64,000 nt of DNA. Origin: Stutzerimonas azotifigens (GTDB lineage Bacteria > Pseudomonadota > Gammaproteobacteria > Pseudomonadales > Pseudomonadaceae). Position numbers and translations under genes: made by a program. Positions 18,329 to 27,902 of this stretch are shown piece after piece; the stretch's first letter is position 1, and each line of letters opens with the position of its first letter. The notes below the pieces were generated by a model, which saw nothing but the letters and a program-made list of their open reading frames with translations, was not told the origin of the DNA and ran no database searches. Where the stretch lies: NCBI RefSeq assembly GCF_013522725.1, contig NZ_JAAMRF010000002.1, forward strand, positions 540,470-604,469, given 5' to 3'.

Positions 18329-19542
18329 TCGATTTCTGGATTGGCGCCGGCCTGCTGTTGATGGCGGCGCTGCTGTTTCTGCTGCTGCCCATCATGCGCG
18401 GTCGCCGCGCCCAGACGGAGGAGGATCGCACCTCCCTCAACGTCGCGCTCTATCAGGAGCGGCTCGATGAACTGCAGGCTCAACATGCCTCGGGTACGCT
18501 CACGTCCGAGCAGCTCGAGGCGGGACGGGCAGAGGCCGCCCGCGAACTGTTGAATGACACCGAAGGCGGCGAAGCGCATCGGGTCTCGCGCCTGGGTCGA
18601 GGTGCGCCGCTGGTGGCCGCATTGCTGGTGCCGCTGATGGGCTATGGCCTGTATCTGCATTGGGGCGCCAGCGACAAGGTGGAGCTGGCGCGCCAGTTCG
18701 CCCAGCAGGCCGGCTCGATCGGAGAAGTCACCCAGCGCCTCGAGCGCGCCGTCGAGGCCCAGCCGGAATCTGCCGAAGGTTGGTATTTCCTCGGCCGCGC
18801 CTACATGGCCCAGGAGCGTGCCGCCGATGCGGCCGTGGCCTTCGAGCGTGCTACCAATCTGGCGGGGCGCCAGCCCGAACTGCTGGGGCAATGGGCCCAG
18901 GCGTTGTATTTCGCGGGCGACAAGCAGTGGACCGAGCAGCTTCAGGCGCTGACCGACGAGGCGCTGAAAGCCGATCCGGCAGAAGTCACCAGCCTTGGGC
19001 TGCTAGGCATCGCCGCCTATGAAGAAGGTCGCTTCGCCCAAGCGATCGCCTTCTGGGAGCGGCTGGTGGCAGTGCTGGGTGACCAGGATCCGTCTCGCGC
19101 CGCCATCGAAGGTGGCATCGCTCGCGCCCGCGCCGAACTCGGTGAGTCCGCGGTTGAATCGCAGGCGGCTGTCTCGGGCGGATCGGCCCCTTCGGTAGAA
19201 GTGAAGGTAAGCGTTCAGCTGAGTCCTGAACTCGCCGACGAGGTGCAGCCGGATGACAGCGTTTTCGTCTTCGCCCGTGCCGTATCGGGTCCGCCGATGC
19301 CTCTGGCGGTGAAGCGGTTGAGCGTTGCCGATCTTCCCGCCGAGGTCACGCTAGCAGATGCCGATGCAATGATGCCGCAACTGAAGTTGTCCAACTTCGA
19401 ACAGGTGCAACTGGTTGCCCGGATTTCCCGCGATGGCGATGCCACCCGGGGCGAATGGACCGGGCAGAGCGATGCGCTGGACCTCGCTGCGAGCGCCGAG
19501 CGTCCGGTTCAGCTGACCATCGACAAGCCGGAGCGCCGCTGA
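18325..19542 (+). CDS. ccmI: TPR-containing apocytochrome chaperone CcmI (CycH)
   Basis: A 405-residue protein with two N-terminal membrane helices (about 3-22 and 94-112) separated by a coiled-coil-like cytoplasmic loop, then periplasmic tetratricopeptide repeats (about 130-265, for example [20 protein letters not shown]) and a C-terminal beta-rich domain (about 290-400). It captures the C-terminus of apocytochrome c for the lyase. It is the last gene of the ccm operon. Confidence 0.94.
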   Translation: MIDFWIGAGLLLMAALLFLLLPIMRGRRAQTEEDRTSLNVALYQERLDELQAQHASGTLTSEQLEAGRAEAARELLNDTEGGEAHRVSRLGRGAPLVAALLVPLMGYGLYLHWGASDKVELARQFAQQAGSIGEVTQRLERAVEAQPESAEGWYFLGRAYMAQERAADAAVAFERATNLAGRQPELLGQWAQALYFAGDKQWTEQLQALTDEALKADPAEVTSLGLLGIAAYEEGRFAQAIAFWERLVAVLGDQDPSRAAIEGGIARARAELGESAVESQAAVSGGSAPSVEVKVSVQLSPELADEVQPDDSVFVFARAVSGPPMPLAVKRLSVADLPAEVTLADADAMMPQLKLSNFEQVQLVARISRDGDATRGEWTGQSDALDLAASAERPVQLTIDKPERR

Positions 19543-19567
19543 TTCGTTCTGACGATCGAGGTAATGC

Positions 19568-20002
19568 ATGACCGCACAGGATTTTCCCCCTCGCCAGGTG
19601 GCCTTCAGGCGTGTGCGCCTGGGCGCGGTGGCTGCGCTAGGCGCCTTGCTCGCGGCGTGCGCCGGCACGCCCTATGAGACCGCCCCTCAGCCTCAGCCGC
19701 CGGTGCCGCAGACACCAGCGCCGGGCCCGGTGATCACCACCCCGCCGCCGGTGCAGACGCCGCCGGCACCGCGCCCGCCGGCCACACAGCAGAGCCACCC
19801 CCGTTATGCACCGCCGCCACATGCGCCGGCGCACTGGGACAATCGTCTGGGCGTCTATGTGGTGGAAGGCAAGGATCTTTACTACCGTGAACGGCTCTAT
19901 TACCGCTGGGATGGCGAGTGGCTGTGCGCCGGCCGGCCTGACGGCCCCTGGGAGCCTGTAGCGCTGCCGAGCGTGCCACCGGGGTTGCGCAACCGCTATT
20001 GA
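19568..20002 (+). CDS. Proline-rich lipoprotein of unknown function
   Basis: A 144-residue protein with a basic N-terminus, a hydrophobic stretch and a lipobox LLAACAG, so the mature form should start at the cysteine near residue 32. A Pro/Gln/Thr-rich stretch (about 38-90) follows, then a compact aromatic domain (about 95-144; DLYYRERLYYRWDGEWLCAGRPDGPW) resembling a small YXYY/WDG-type beta motif. I do not recognise a function. A GAGG sequence precedes the ATG, which is 25 bases after ccmI, so it may be read from the ccm transcript. Confidence 0.78.
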   Translation: MTAQDFPPRQVAFRRVRLGAVAALGALLAACAGTPYETAPQPQPPVPQTPAPGPVITTPPPVQTPPAPRPPATQQSHPRYAPPPHAPAHWDNRLGVYVVEGKDLYYRERLYYRWDGEWLCAGRPDGPWEPVALPSVPPGLRNRY

Positions 20003-20043
20003 GTCGGGACACGCTGTAGCGGCGCTGCGATGGTTATTTGGGC

Positions 20044-20070
20044 TAAAGCTGTTCCGCCGCTTGCCGATAA
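20044..20070 (+). promoter_or_regulatory. Sigma-28 (FliA) promoter
   Basis: TAAAGCTG at 20044-20051, an 11-base spacer, and GCCGATAA at 20063-20070 match the FliA consensus TAAAGTTT-N11-GCCGATAA at 14 of 16 defined bases with exact spacing. Transcription should start near 20078, about 70 bases before the FliT-like gene. Confidence 0.8.
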
Positions 20071-20146
20071 GAGGGACAAGCGCGAACAGTGCGCCTTTTT
20101 CCGTCCCGGTGGATGCCCGGTGACGCAGGACAATCGGAGTAGATTC

Positions 20147-20443
20147 ATGAATGCCTCTGTGAAGCGTCTCGAAGAAACCGGCAGCGCGCTGCGCTCGGCC
20201 CTGGCACAGCAGGACTGGACCGCCATCGGCGAGCTGGATCTGCTGTGCCGGCAAGCCGTGGAAGACGCGATGCGCGAGCCGGAGCGGGACGAGGGTGTCA
20301 TTCGTTTGCGCATCCAGGAGCTGCTTGAGCTCTATCGCGAGTTGGTCGGCTTGTGCCAATCCGAGCAGCGCCGCATTGCCGATGAGCTCATGCAGCTCAA
20401 TCAATCCAAGCAAGGGGCCAAGGTCTATCAGCTTTTCGGCTGA
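20147..20443 (+). CDS. FliT-like flagellar chaperone
   Basis: A 98-residue, wholly helical, acidic/Leu-rich protein (RLEETGSALRSALAQQDW, then RIQELLELYRELVGLC). Size, helix pattern and position directly before fleQ fit the FliT-family export chaperone found at this place in Pseudomonas flagellar clusters; sequence alone would be weak evidence. The ATG at 20147 has a CGGAG ribosome binding site; an upstream in-frame ATG at 20030 would start before the sigma-28 promoter and is rejected. Unusually, the expected fliD-fliS genes are not upstream; the lipoprotein and ccm genes are. Confidence 0.65.
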   Translation: MNASVKRLEETGSALRSALAQQDWTAIGELDLLCRQAVEDAMREPERDEGVIRLRIQELLELYRELVGLCQSEQRRIADELMQLNQSKQGAKVYQLFG

Positions 20444-20660
20444 TCTCACCATCGTGCCGTTCCATCCGTCGTGCCGGGATCATTCGGCGCCGATGCCTCA
20501 CATTCGTTGTTGCGTTTCCTTACCGTCTTCGTGTTTAAATCACGTCATAAATTTGACTCAGTGCTCGTTTTTTACTTAACTAGTGGCCAAATGCCGGTTT
20601 GTGAGGTCGTCTGACGTCAGTGCCGGCTTTCTTCCAGCCCCATAGAGTTCTGAAACCACG
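20444..20660. other. 217-base fleQ upstream region
   Basis: No gene is seen. The second half is AT-rich against its surroundings. A TTGACT at 20553-20558 is a possible sigma-70 -35 element, with a poor TTAACT 17 bases on at 20576-20581. This is where a fleQ promoter is expected. Confidence 0.4.
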
Positions 20661-22133
<1,473 letters not shown>

Positions 22134-22154
22134 CGCCTCTCTCTTCAGCCCACC

Positions 22155-22179
22155 AACGCCCCGCCATGCGGGGCGTTTT
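22155..22179 (+). terminator. Rho-independent terminator after fleQ
   Basis: AACGCCCCGC at 22155-22164 pairs perfectly with GCGGGGCGTT at 22168-22177 around a CAT loop, and the stem runs into TTTT. It isolates fleQ from fleSR, consistent with fleSR having its own promoter. Confidence 0.88.
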
Positions 22180-22220
22180 CGTATCTCTCTCGCTCCGTTC
22201 GTCCGGTGCTGGCTGAGGCC

Positions 22221-22236
22221 GGGCACGATGTTTGCT
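22221..22236 (+). promoter_or_regulatory. Sigma-54 promoter of fleSR
   Basis: GGGCACG at 22221-22227, four bases, then TTTGCT matches the -24/-12 pattern: GG at 22222-22223 and GC at 22234-22235, with ten bases between them. It lies 47 bases before the fleS ATG and after the fleQ terminator. FleQ with RpoN is known to activate fleSR in Pseudomonas. Confidence 0.82.
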
Positions 22237-22282
22237 CCTGCCTCTACAAACGCCCAACTTTTGACGGCACGAGTAAAGCGCA

Positions 22283-23479
22283 GTGAAGCCCATCGTCCAT
22301 TCGATCAACCCCGAACCTGCCGAGCATGAAACAGCGCTCGAGCTGGAGCAGTCGTTGCGGCGGTTCAGCCAGATGTCTGCCCAGCTGGGGCAGTCGCGTG
22401 GGTTGCTCGAAGAGCGAGTGGCTGAACTCAAGCAGGAACTGGCTCTCGCCGGAGCCCAGCGCGAGCAGGAGCTGGCGGAGAAAGAGCGCCTTGCCGGTCG
22501 CCTGCGTAATCTGCTGGACCTGCTGCCCGGTGGCGTAATCGTGATCGATGGTCAGGGGCGCGTGAGCGAGGCCAATCCTGCTGCGTGCCAGTTGCTTGGC
22601 GACGCTCTCGAGGGTGAGCGCTGGCGCGATGTCATCGCGCGCAGCTTCGCACCGCGCCGCGACGACGGCCATGAGATTTCCCTGAAAAACGGCCGTCGCC
22701 TGTCCATCGCCACGCGCTCGCTGGCTGGCGAGCCGGGCCAGCTGGTGCTGCTCACCGATTTGACGGAAACCCGTCACCTGCAGGAACAGCTGGCGCGTCA
22801 CGAGCGGCTTTCTTCGCTGGGACGGATGGTCGCCTCGCTGGCGCATCAGATCCGCACGCCACTGTCTGCCGCACTGCTCTATGCCAGTCATCTGACGGAC
22901 AGCACCCTGGCGCCCCAGCATCATCAGCGCTTCGCCAGTCGGCTCAAGGAGCGGCTGCATGAACTCGAGCATCAGGTGCGCGACATGTTGGTGTTCGCCC
23001 GGGGCGATCTGCCGAAATCCGATCGCTTGAGCCCGGGAGCGCTGCTGCAGGCCTTTCGCCTGGCGGCCGAGACCCAGGTCGAAGGCACGGCGGTTCGCTG
23101 GCAGTGCGACAGCTACGTCGGCGAGCTGCTGTGTAATCGCGACACCCTGGTGGGCGCCTTGCTCAATCTGCTGGAAAACGCGATTCAGGCGGGCGGCCGT
23201 GAGGCGCGGATCAAGGTCCACTTCTACACCCGTGGGACGACGCTGAGGCTCTGTGTGAGTGACAACGGCCCGGGCATCGAGCCGGCGTTGCTGGCGCGCC
23301 TGGGCGAACCCTTTCTTACCACCAAGACCACTGGCACCGGCCTCGGTCTTGCGGTCGTGCAGGCGGTGACACGCGCTCACCAGGGCCAGCTGAGCCTGGT
23401 GTCGCGCCCTGGCCGCGGTACCTGCGTGCTGCTGTCGCTACCGCTGATTCTCCCGGCTGCGGCCGGAAACAAGGAGTGA
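22283..23479 (+). CDS. fleS: Flagellar sensor histidine kinase FleS
   Basis: A 398-residue soluble kinase without membrane segments. An N-terminal coiled coil (about 14-70) leads to a PAS domain (about 75-165; LLDLLPGGVIVIDGQGRV). The H box is LAHQIRTPLSAALL with phospho-acceptor H188. The ATPase domain (about 285-390) shows N box NLLENAIQAGG, G1 DNGPGIEP and G2 TGTGLGLAVV. It phosphorylates FleR to switch on middle flagellar genes. Read from the sigma-54 promoter at 22221; overlaps the leader of fleR. Confidence 0.96.
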   Translation: MKPIVHSINPEPAEHETALELEQSLRRFSQMSAQLGQSRGLLEERVAELKQELALAGAQREQELAEKERLAGRLRNLLDLLPGGVIVIDGQGRVSEANPAACQLLGDALEGERWRDVIARSFAPRRDDGHEISLKNGRRLSIATRSLAGEPGQLVLLTDLTETRHLQEQLARHERLSSLGRMVASLAHQIRTPLSAALLYASHLTDSTLAPQHHQRFASRLKERLHELEHQVRDMLVFARGDLPKSDRLSPGALLQAFRLAAETQVEGTAVRWQCDSYVGELLCNRDTLVGALLNLLENAIQAGGREARIKVHFYTRGTTLRLCVSDNGPGIEPALLARLGEPFLTTKTTGTGLGLAVVQAVTRAHQGQLSLVSRPGRGTCVLLSLPLILPAAAGNKE

Positions 23480-23484
23480 AGTCC

Positions 23485-24870
23485 ATGACAGCGAAAATCC
23501 TGCTGGTGGAAGACGATCGAGCTTTGCGCGAAGCGCTTGGCGACACGCTGATGCTTGGCGGGCACGAGCATCGGGCCGTGGATTGCGCCGAAGCGGCGTT
23601 GGTAGCACTGCAGGAAGAAACCTTCGGCCTGGTGCTCAGCGATGTGAACATGCCAGGCATGGACGGCCACGCGCTGCTGCGAATGGTGCGCACGCGATAT
23701 CCGCAGGTCCCGGTGCTGCTGATGACGGCCTACGGCGCGGTCGAGCGGGCGGTCGAGGCCATGCGCCTTGGTGCCGTGGATTATCTGGTCAAGCCGTTCG
23801 AGCCGCGCACGCTGCTCGAGCTGGTCGCGCGTCACGCCTGCGGCCATCTGGGCAAGGCCCATCGCGATGGCCCGGTGGCCTGCGAACCGGCCAGCCAGCA
23901 ATTGCTGGCACTCTCGGCACGGGTGGCCCGCAGCGATTCGACTGTCCTGATTTCGGGTGAGTCCGGTACCGGCAAGGAGGTGCTGGCGCGCTATATCCAT
24001 CAGCAATCGCCTCGTCAGGCCAGCCCTTTCATCGCCATCAATTGCGCAGCGATCCCTGACAACATGCTCGAGGCCATGCTGTTCGGGCACGAGAAGGGCG
24101 CCTTCACCGGGGCCATTGCGACCCAGGTCGGCAAGTTCGAACAGGCCAATGGCGGAACCTTGCTGCTGGACGAAATTACCGAAATGCCGCTTGGCCTGCA
24201 GGCCAAGTTGCTACGTGTTCTGCAGGAGCGTGAAGTCGAGCGAGTTGGCGGTCGCAAGCCGATCGCCCTCGATATCCGGGTGGTCGCCACCACCAACCGC
24301 GACCTGGCCGCCGAAGTCGCGGCCGGACGGTTCCGCGAAGACCTGTTCTATCGGCTTTCGGTATTCCCTCTGGCCTGGCCGCCGCTGCGCGCGCGCCCGG
24401 CCGACATCCTGCCCCTGGCTGAGCGGCTGCTGGCGATGCATGCGCAAAAAATGAAAGTTGGTCCGGTGCGTCTGTCGGGCAACGCTCAGCGTTGCCTGCT
24501 GGCGCACCCCTGGCCGGGTAACGTCCGGGAGCTGGACAATGCCATTCAGCGTGCGTTGATTCTGCAGCAGGGCGGACTGATCCAGCCCCATGATCTGTGC
24601 CTGAATTCAACCATCGGGCTGGTGCCGCCGGCTGCGGTCAGTGCGGCGCCGGCGGTCCCCGTGATCGAGCCGGTGGAAACCACGGCGGGTCTGGGTGAGG
24701 ATCTGCGCCGGCGCGAATTCCAGGTGATCATCGACACCTTGCGCACCGAGCGCGGGCGGCGCAAGGAAGCGGCAGACCGCCTCGGCATCAGTCCGCGTAC
24801 GCTGCGTTACAAGCTGGCGCAAATGCGCGAGGCCGGGTTCGATGTCGAGGCCTACCTGTACGCCAGCTGA
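23485..24870 (+). CDS. fleR: Sigma-54-dependent flagellar response regulator FleR
   Basis: A 461-residue NtrC-type regulator: receiver domain (1-120) with acceptor D53 in LSDVNMPGMDG and K103-like VKPFEP; AAA+ domain (about 130-365) with GESGTGKEV and GAFTGA; C-terminal Fis helix-turn-helix (about 418-450; RRKEAADRLGISPRTLRYKL). The ATG at 23485 sits nine bases after an AAGGAG; the GTG at 23476 lies inside the fleS end and is less likely. Normally fliE follows; here a convergent marR gene does. Confidence 0.96.
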   Translation: MTAKILLVEDDRALREALGDTLMLGGHEHRAVDCAEAALVALQEETFGLVLSDVNMPGMDGHALLRMVRTRYPQVPVLLMTAYGAVERAVEAMRLGAVDYLVKPFEPRTLLELVARHACGHLGKAHRDGPVACEPASQQLLALSARVARSDSTVLISGESGTGKEVLARYIHQQSPRQASPFIAINCAAIPDNMLEAMLFGHEKGAFTGAIATQVGKFEQANGGTLLLDEITEMPLGLQAKLLRVLQEREVERVGGRKPIALDIRVVATTNRDLAAEVAAGRFREDLFYRLSVFPLAWPPLRARPADILPLAERLLAMHAQKMKVGPVRLSGNAQRCLLAHPWPGNVRELDNAIQRALILQQGGLIQPHDLCLNSTIGLVPPAAVSAAPAVPVIEPVETTAGLGEDLRRREFQVIIDTLRTERGRRKEAADRLGISPRTLRYKLAQMREAGFDVEAYLYAS

Positions 24871-24884
24871 GTCCTGGGGAGGAC
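24871..24884. other. Small hairpin between convergent fleR and marR
   Basis: GTCCT, four G bases and AGGAC form a five-pair hairpin directly after the fleR stop. There is no T-run, so any termination would be weak. Confidence 0.3.
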
Positions 24885-24889
24885 GGCGG

Positions 24890-25333
24890 TCAGCGGTTTC
24901 TGTGCGTGCGCGCCAGGGCCTGGTTCACTGCCTGCCATCCTCCGACTGCCGTCTCGCCGACCTCGGCGAATACCTTCTCCAGCAGCCGCGCCTGTTCTCG
25001 GCGTAGCGCCTGTTCCAGCTTGGCTCCTTGGGCCGATAGCCGCAGCAGGCGCTTGCGCTTGTCCTCTTCAGCCGTGAGGCTTTCCACCAGATGCATCTCT
25101 ATCAGCTGACGCAGCGGGATATTCAGCGCTTGCTTGCTGACGCTCAGGTGACCGAGCAGATCAGTCACGCTGAGCCCTGGGTAGCTGGCGATGAAGAACA
25201 GGATTCGATGGTGTACGCGCGATAGGCCACGACGCGCCAGCATCTCGTCGGGCTTGGCCGTGAACGCCTGGTAGCCATGGAACAGGCTTTCCATGAACTG
25301 GCGCTGAACGGCGCTTTTTTTTAGGTCAGCCAT
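24890..25333 (-). CDS. MarR-family transcription regulator
   Basis: A 147-residue winged-helix protein. The DNA-binding part spans about 40-100 (HHRILFFIASYPGLSVTDLL, HLSVSKQALNIPLRQLIEMHLV, the wing EDKRKRLLRLS), flanked by dimerisation helices. It is transcribed away from the aminotransferase gene, with an 80-base gap carrying a 15-base palindrome, so it probably controls that gene and itself. The ligand is unknown. Confidence 0.85.
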   Translation of the reverse strand: MADLKKSAVQRQFMESLFHGYQAFTAKPDEMLARRGLSRVHHRILFFIASYPGLSVTDLLGHLSVSKQALNIPLRQLIEMHLVESLTAEEDKRKRLLRLSAQGAKLEQALRREQARLLEKVFAEVGETAVGGWQAVNQALARTHRNR

Positions 25334-25366
25334 ATTGACGTTTTTACCGTTGGGAGCGTAGTTTCG

Positions 25367-25381
25367 GTCAAGTAGTTTGAC
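25367..25381. promoter_or_regulatory. Operator-like palindrome between marR and the aminotransferase
   Basis: GTCAA-GTAGT-TTGAC is a perfect five-base inverted repeat midway between the two divergent starts (34 bases from marR, 33 from the aminotransferase), the position expected of a MarR operator. It also resembles the FleQ site GTCAATNNATTGAC but with one extra spacer base. Confidence 0.5.
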
Positions 25382-25413
25382 TTATTTGTCCGGCCCCTGC
25401 ATCTGGTACTCCC

Positions 25414-26580
25414 ATGGCTTTATCGAAACGCGTCGACCGCCTGAAAAGCTCCCTGATCCGCGAAATACTGGCTGCCGCGCAGCGCCCTGAAGTCATGTCA
25501 TTCGCAGGCGGATTGCCGGCCGAGGCCATGTTGCCCAAGGTCGACTGGGCACAGATGCCTGCCGGTATCGGGCAGTACGGGATGAGCGAGGGCGAGCCGG
25601 CGTTGCGCGAGGCGATCGCGGCCGAGGCGCGTGCGCTGGGCGTACCCTGCGAGGCCAGTCAGGTGCTCATCGTCAGCGGATCGCAGCAGACCCTGGACCT
25701 GGCGTCCAAGCTGTTCATCGATCCGGGTACTCAGGTTCTGCTCGAGGCGCCGACCTACCTGGCTGCGCTGCAGGCGTTCCAGTTCTTCGGCGCGGATTGC
25801 ATCGCCGTCGCGCAGGAAAGCGATGGGCCCGAACTCGAGGCGCTACGCCAGGCGCTGGAGCAGAGCGCACCGGCCTTCGCCTACCTGATACCGACCTTCC
25901 AGAATCCTTCGGCGGTGCGCTACAGCGAAGCCAAGCGCGAGGCGGTTGCCGCGCTGCTCGATGAATTTGGCGTGACCCTGATTGAGGACGAGCCCTATCG
26001 CGAGCTGGTGTTCGACGAGGGCAGCGCGCGCCCCATCGTCAGCCGGTTGCGCAAGGCCAGCTGGATCTACACCGGTACCGTTTCCAAGACCCTGCTGCCG
26101 GGGCTGCGCGTCGGTTACCTGATCGCTTCGCCGGACCTGTTCCCCTACCTGCTGCGCCTCAAGCAGTCGGCGGACCTGCATACCAATCGCATCGGTCAGT
26201 GGCAGGCATTGCAGTGGCTCGGTAGCGAGCAGTACCGCGCTCATCTGGCCGAATTGCGCGACTTCTACCGCATTCGCCGCGACGCCATGCAGGCGGCGCT
26301 GCTCGAGCATTTCGCCGACCTGGCTGACTGGGAAATTCCCCAGGGCGGGTTGTTCTTCTGGCTCACCCTCAAGCAACCGATCGATACGCGCACGCTGCTC
26401 GACGCGGCGCTGCAGCGCAACGTCGCCTTCATGCCGGGCGAGGCGTTCTTCGTCGACCCGGATCGACATCCAGGCCACTTGCGTCTGAATTTCAGCCATG
26501 TCGGCCCGGACCGGCTTGGCGAGGGACTGCGCCGTTTGGCTGCGGTGATGCGCGAGGCGTTGCCGGCCGAGGCGGCATAG
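25414..26580 (+). CDS. PLP-dependent aminotransferase, fold type I (2-aminoadipate type)
   Basis: A 388-residue class I/II aminotransferase of the MocR-like/LysN group without the GntR domain. Landmarks: FAGGLPAEAMLP (about 31-42), the nucleotide-phosphate turn VSGSQQTLDLASKL (about 88-101), FQNPSAVRYS (about 165-174), and the PLP lysine in GTVSKTLLPGLRVGY (K about 231). Substrate cannot be read from the sequence. The ribosome binding site is weak. The gene is followed 15 bases later by a glutathione transferase-like gene, suggesting a two-gene unit under the MarR regulator. Confidence 0.88.
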   Translation: MALSKRVDRLKSSLIREILAAAQRPEVMSFAGGLPAEAMLPKVDWAQMPAGIGQYGMSEGEPALREAIAAEARALGVPCEASQVLIVSGSQQTLDLASKLFIDPGTQVLLEAPTYLAALQAFQFFGADCIAVAQESDGPELEALRQALEQSAPAFAYLIPTFQNPSAVRYSEAKREAVAALLDEFGVTLIEDEPYRELVFDEGSARPIVSRLRKASWIYTGTVSKTLLPGLRVGYLIASPDLFPYLLRLKQSADLHTNRIGQWQALQWLGSEQYRAHLAELRDFYRIRRDAMQAALLEHFADLADWEIPQGGLFFWLTLKQPIDTRTLLDAALQRNVAFMPGEAFFVDPDRHPGHLRLNFSHVGPDRLGEGLRRLAAVMREALPAEAA

Positions 26581-26594
26581 AGCGAGGGGGTGTC

Positions 26595-27197
26595 ATGTAC
26601 AAGGTTTATGGCGATTACCGTTCGGGCAACTGCTACAAGGTCAAGCTGATGCTGCATCTGCTCGGCCGCGAATACGAGTGGGTCCCGATCAACATCCTGC
26701 GCGGCGAAAGCCGCTCGCCGGAGTTCCTGAAAAAGAATCCGAACGGCAAGATCCCGGTTCTGGAACTCGATGACGGCAGCTGTCTATGGGAATCCAACGC
26801 GATTCTCAATTACCTGGCCGACGGCAGCGAGTTTCTCCCGGCCGATCCGCGGCTGCGTACCCAGGTGCTGCAATGGCAGTTCTTCGAGCAGTACAGCCAC
26901 GAGCCCTATCTGGCGGTGGCGCGCTATATCAAGCTCTATCTCGGTTTGCCGGAGGAGCGCCGTGAGGAATACGAGGCCAAGCAGCTCGATGGCTATCACG
27001 CGCTGGCGGTCATGGAACAGCAGCTGCAGCGCACGCCTTATCTGGTCGGGGAGCAATATTCCATCGCCGATGTGGCCTTGTATGCCTACACCCATGTGGC
27101 TGAGGAGGGTGGATTCGATCTGGCGGCGTATCCGGCGATACGTGCCTGGCTGCAGCGAGTGGGCAGCCATCCGCGGCATGTCGGGATGTATGACTGA
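26595..27197 (+). CDS. Glutathione S-transferase family protein
   Basis: A 200-residue protein with an N-terminal thioredoxin-like domain (1-78; SGNCYKVKLMLHLLGREYEW, NPNGKIPVLELDDG, the glutathione-binding WESNAILNYLA) and a C-terminal all-helical domain (about 88-200; LVGEQYSIADVALYAYTH with the conserved N-capping Asp). The cytoplasmic substrate is unknown. It shares an operon with the aminotransferase. Confidence 0.88.
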   Translation: MYKVYGDYRSGNCYKVKLMLHLLGREYEWVPINILRGESRSPEFLKKNPNGKIPVLELDDGSCLWESNAILNYLADGSEFLPADPRLRTQVLQWQFFEQYSHEPYLAVARYIKLYLGLPEERREEYEAKQLDGYHALAVMEQQLQRTPYLVGEQYSIADVALYAYTHVAEEGGFDLAAYPAIRAWLQRVGSHPRHVGMYD

Positions 27198-27224
27198 CGG
27201 GTAGGACGGGCAAAGCCCATATCG

Positions 27225-27250
27225 AAGGGGCGCCAGGCGGCGCCCCTTTT
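27225..27250. terminator. Bidirectional terminator between the GST gene and folE
   Basis: AAGGGGCGCC at 27225-27234 pairs with GGCGCCCCTT at 27239-27248 around an AGGC loop and runs into TTTT on the plus strand. It lies between two convergent genes and can serve both. Confidence 0.85.
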
Positions 27251-27263
27251 CATTGTCGAAGAA

Positions 27264-27809
27264 TCAGCGGACCAGGCCCAGGAACTCGCTGCGCGTGGCG
27301 GCGTTCTCGCGGAACTGGCCGAGCATCACCGAGGTGACCATCGAGGAGTTCTGCTTCTCCACGCCGCGCATCATCATGCACATGTGCTGCGCCTCTATGA
27401 CGACCGCGACGCCCCAGGCACCAGTAACGTTCTGGATGGCCTCGGCGATTTCGCGGGTCAGGTTCTCCTGGATCTGCAGGCGGCGCGCATACATGTCAAC
27501 GATGCGTGCGACCTTGGACAGGCCCAGCACCTTGCCATTGGGCAGGTAGGCAACGTGAGCCTTGCCAATGAACGGCAGCATGTGGTGCTCGCAGAGCGAG
27601 TACAGCTCGATGTTCTTGACCAGCACCATTTCACTGTTGTCGGAGCTGAACAGGGCGCCGTTGGTGACCTCTTCGAGGGTCTGCTGATAGCCCTTGCACA
27701 GGTACTGCATGGCCTTGGCGGCGCGTTTGGGCGTGTCGAGCAAGCCCTCGCGGTTGACGTCCTCGCCAAGCTGGCCAAGGATCGCGGTGTAGTGTTGTTC
27801 CAGAGACAT
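27264..27809 (-). CDS. folE: GTP cyclohydrolase I FolE
   Basis: A 181-residue enzyme converting GTP to dihydroneopterin triphosphate, the first step of folate/pterin synthesis. Family features: [15 protein letters not shown] (about 26-40), zinc ligands in [10 protein letters not shown] (Cys and His near 72-75) and the second Cys in [11 protein letters not shown], and a C-terminal [15 protein letters not shown]. The ATG at 27809 (MSLEQHY) is chosen over the longer open frame from 27875. It is read in the same direction as smr, 93 bases upstream. Confidence 0.95.
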   Translation of the reverse strand: MSLEQHYTAILGQLGEDVNREGLLDTPKRAAKAMQYLCKGYQQTLEEVTNGALFSSDNSEMVLVKNIELYSLCEHHMLPFIGKAHVAYLPNGKVLGLSKVARIVDMYARRLQIQENLTREIAEAIQNVTGAWGVAVVIEAQHMCMMMRGVEKQNSSMVTSVMLGQFRENAATRSEFLGLVR

Positions 27810-27887
27810 TGAAATACCTGTCAGGCGTCGGGAGCGCGAGAGGCGCAGGGTAGGGGGCAAGCGCAGCGCTGGCAAGTGCGGGATGGG

Positions 27888-27902
27888 CGTACGTTTCGTA
27901 CG
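27888..27902. promoter_or_regulatory. CGTACG doublet upstream of folE
   Basis: CGTACG-TTT-CGTACG, two copies of a six-base palindrome three bases apart, abuts the smr stop and lies 79 bases before the folE start. Its symmetry suggests a regulator site for folE. Confidence 0.35.

Noticed and set aside
20553..20581. Strong sigma-70 promoter for fleQ
   Set aside because: The TTGACT is good but the best -10 (TTAACT) matches at only three of six bases, so it is recorded only as a possibility.
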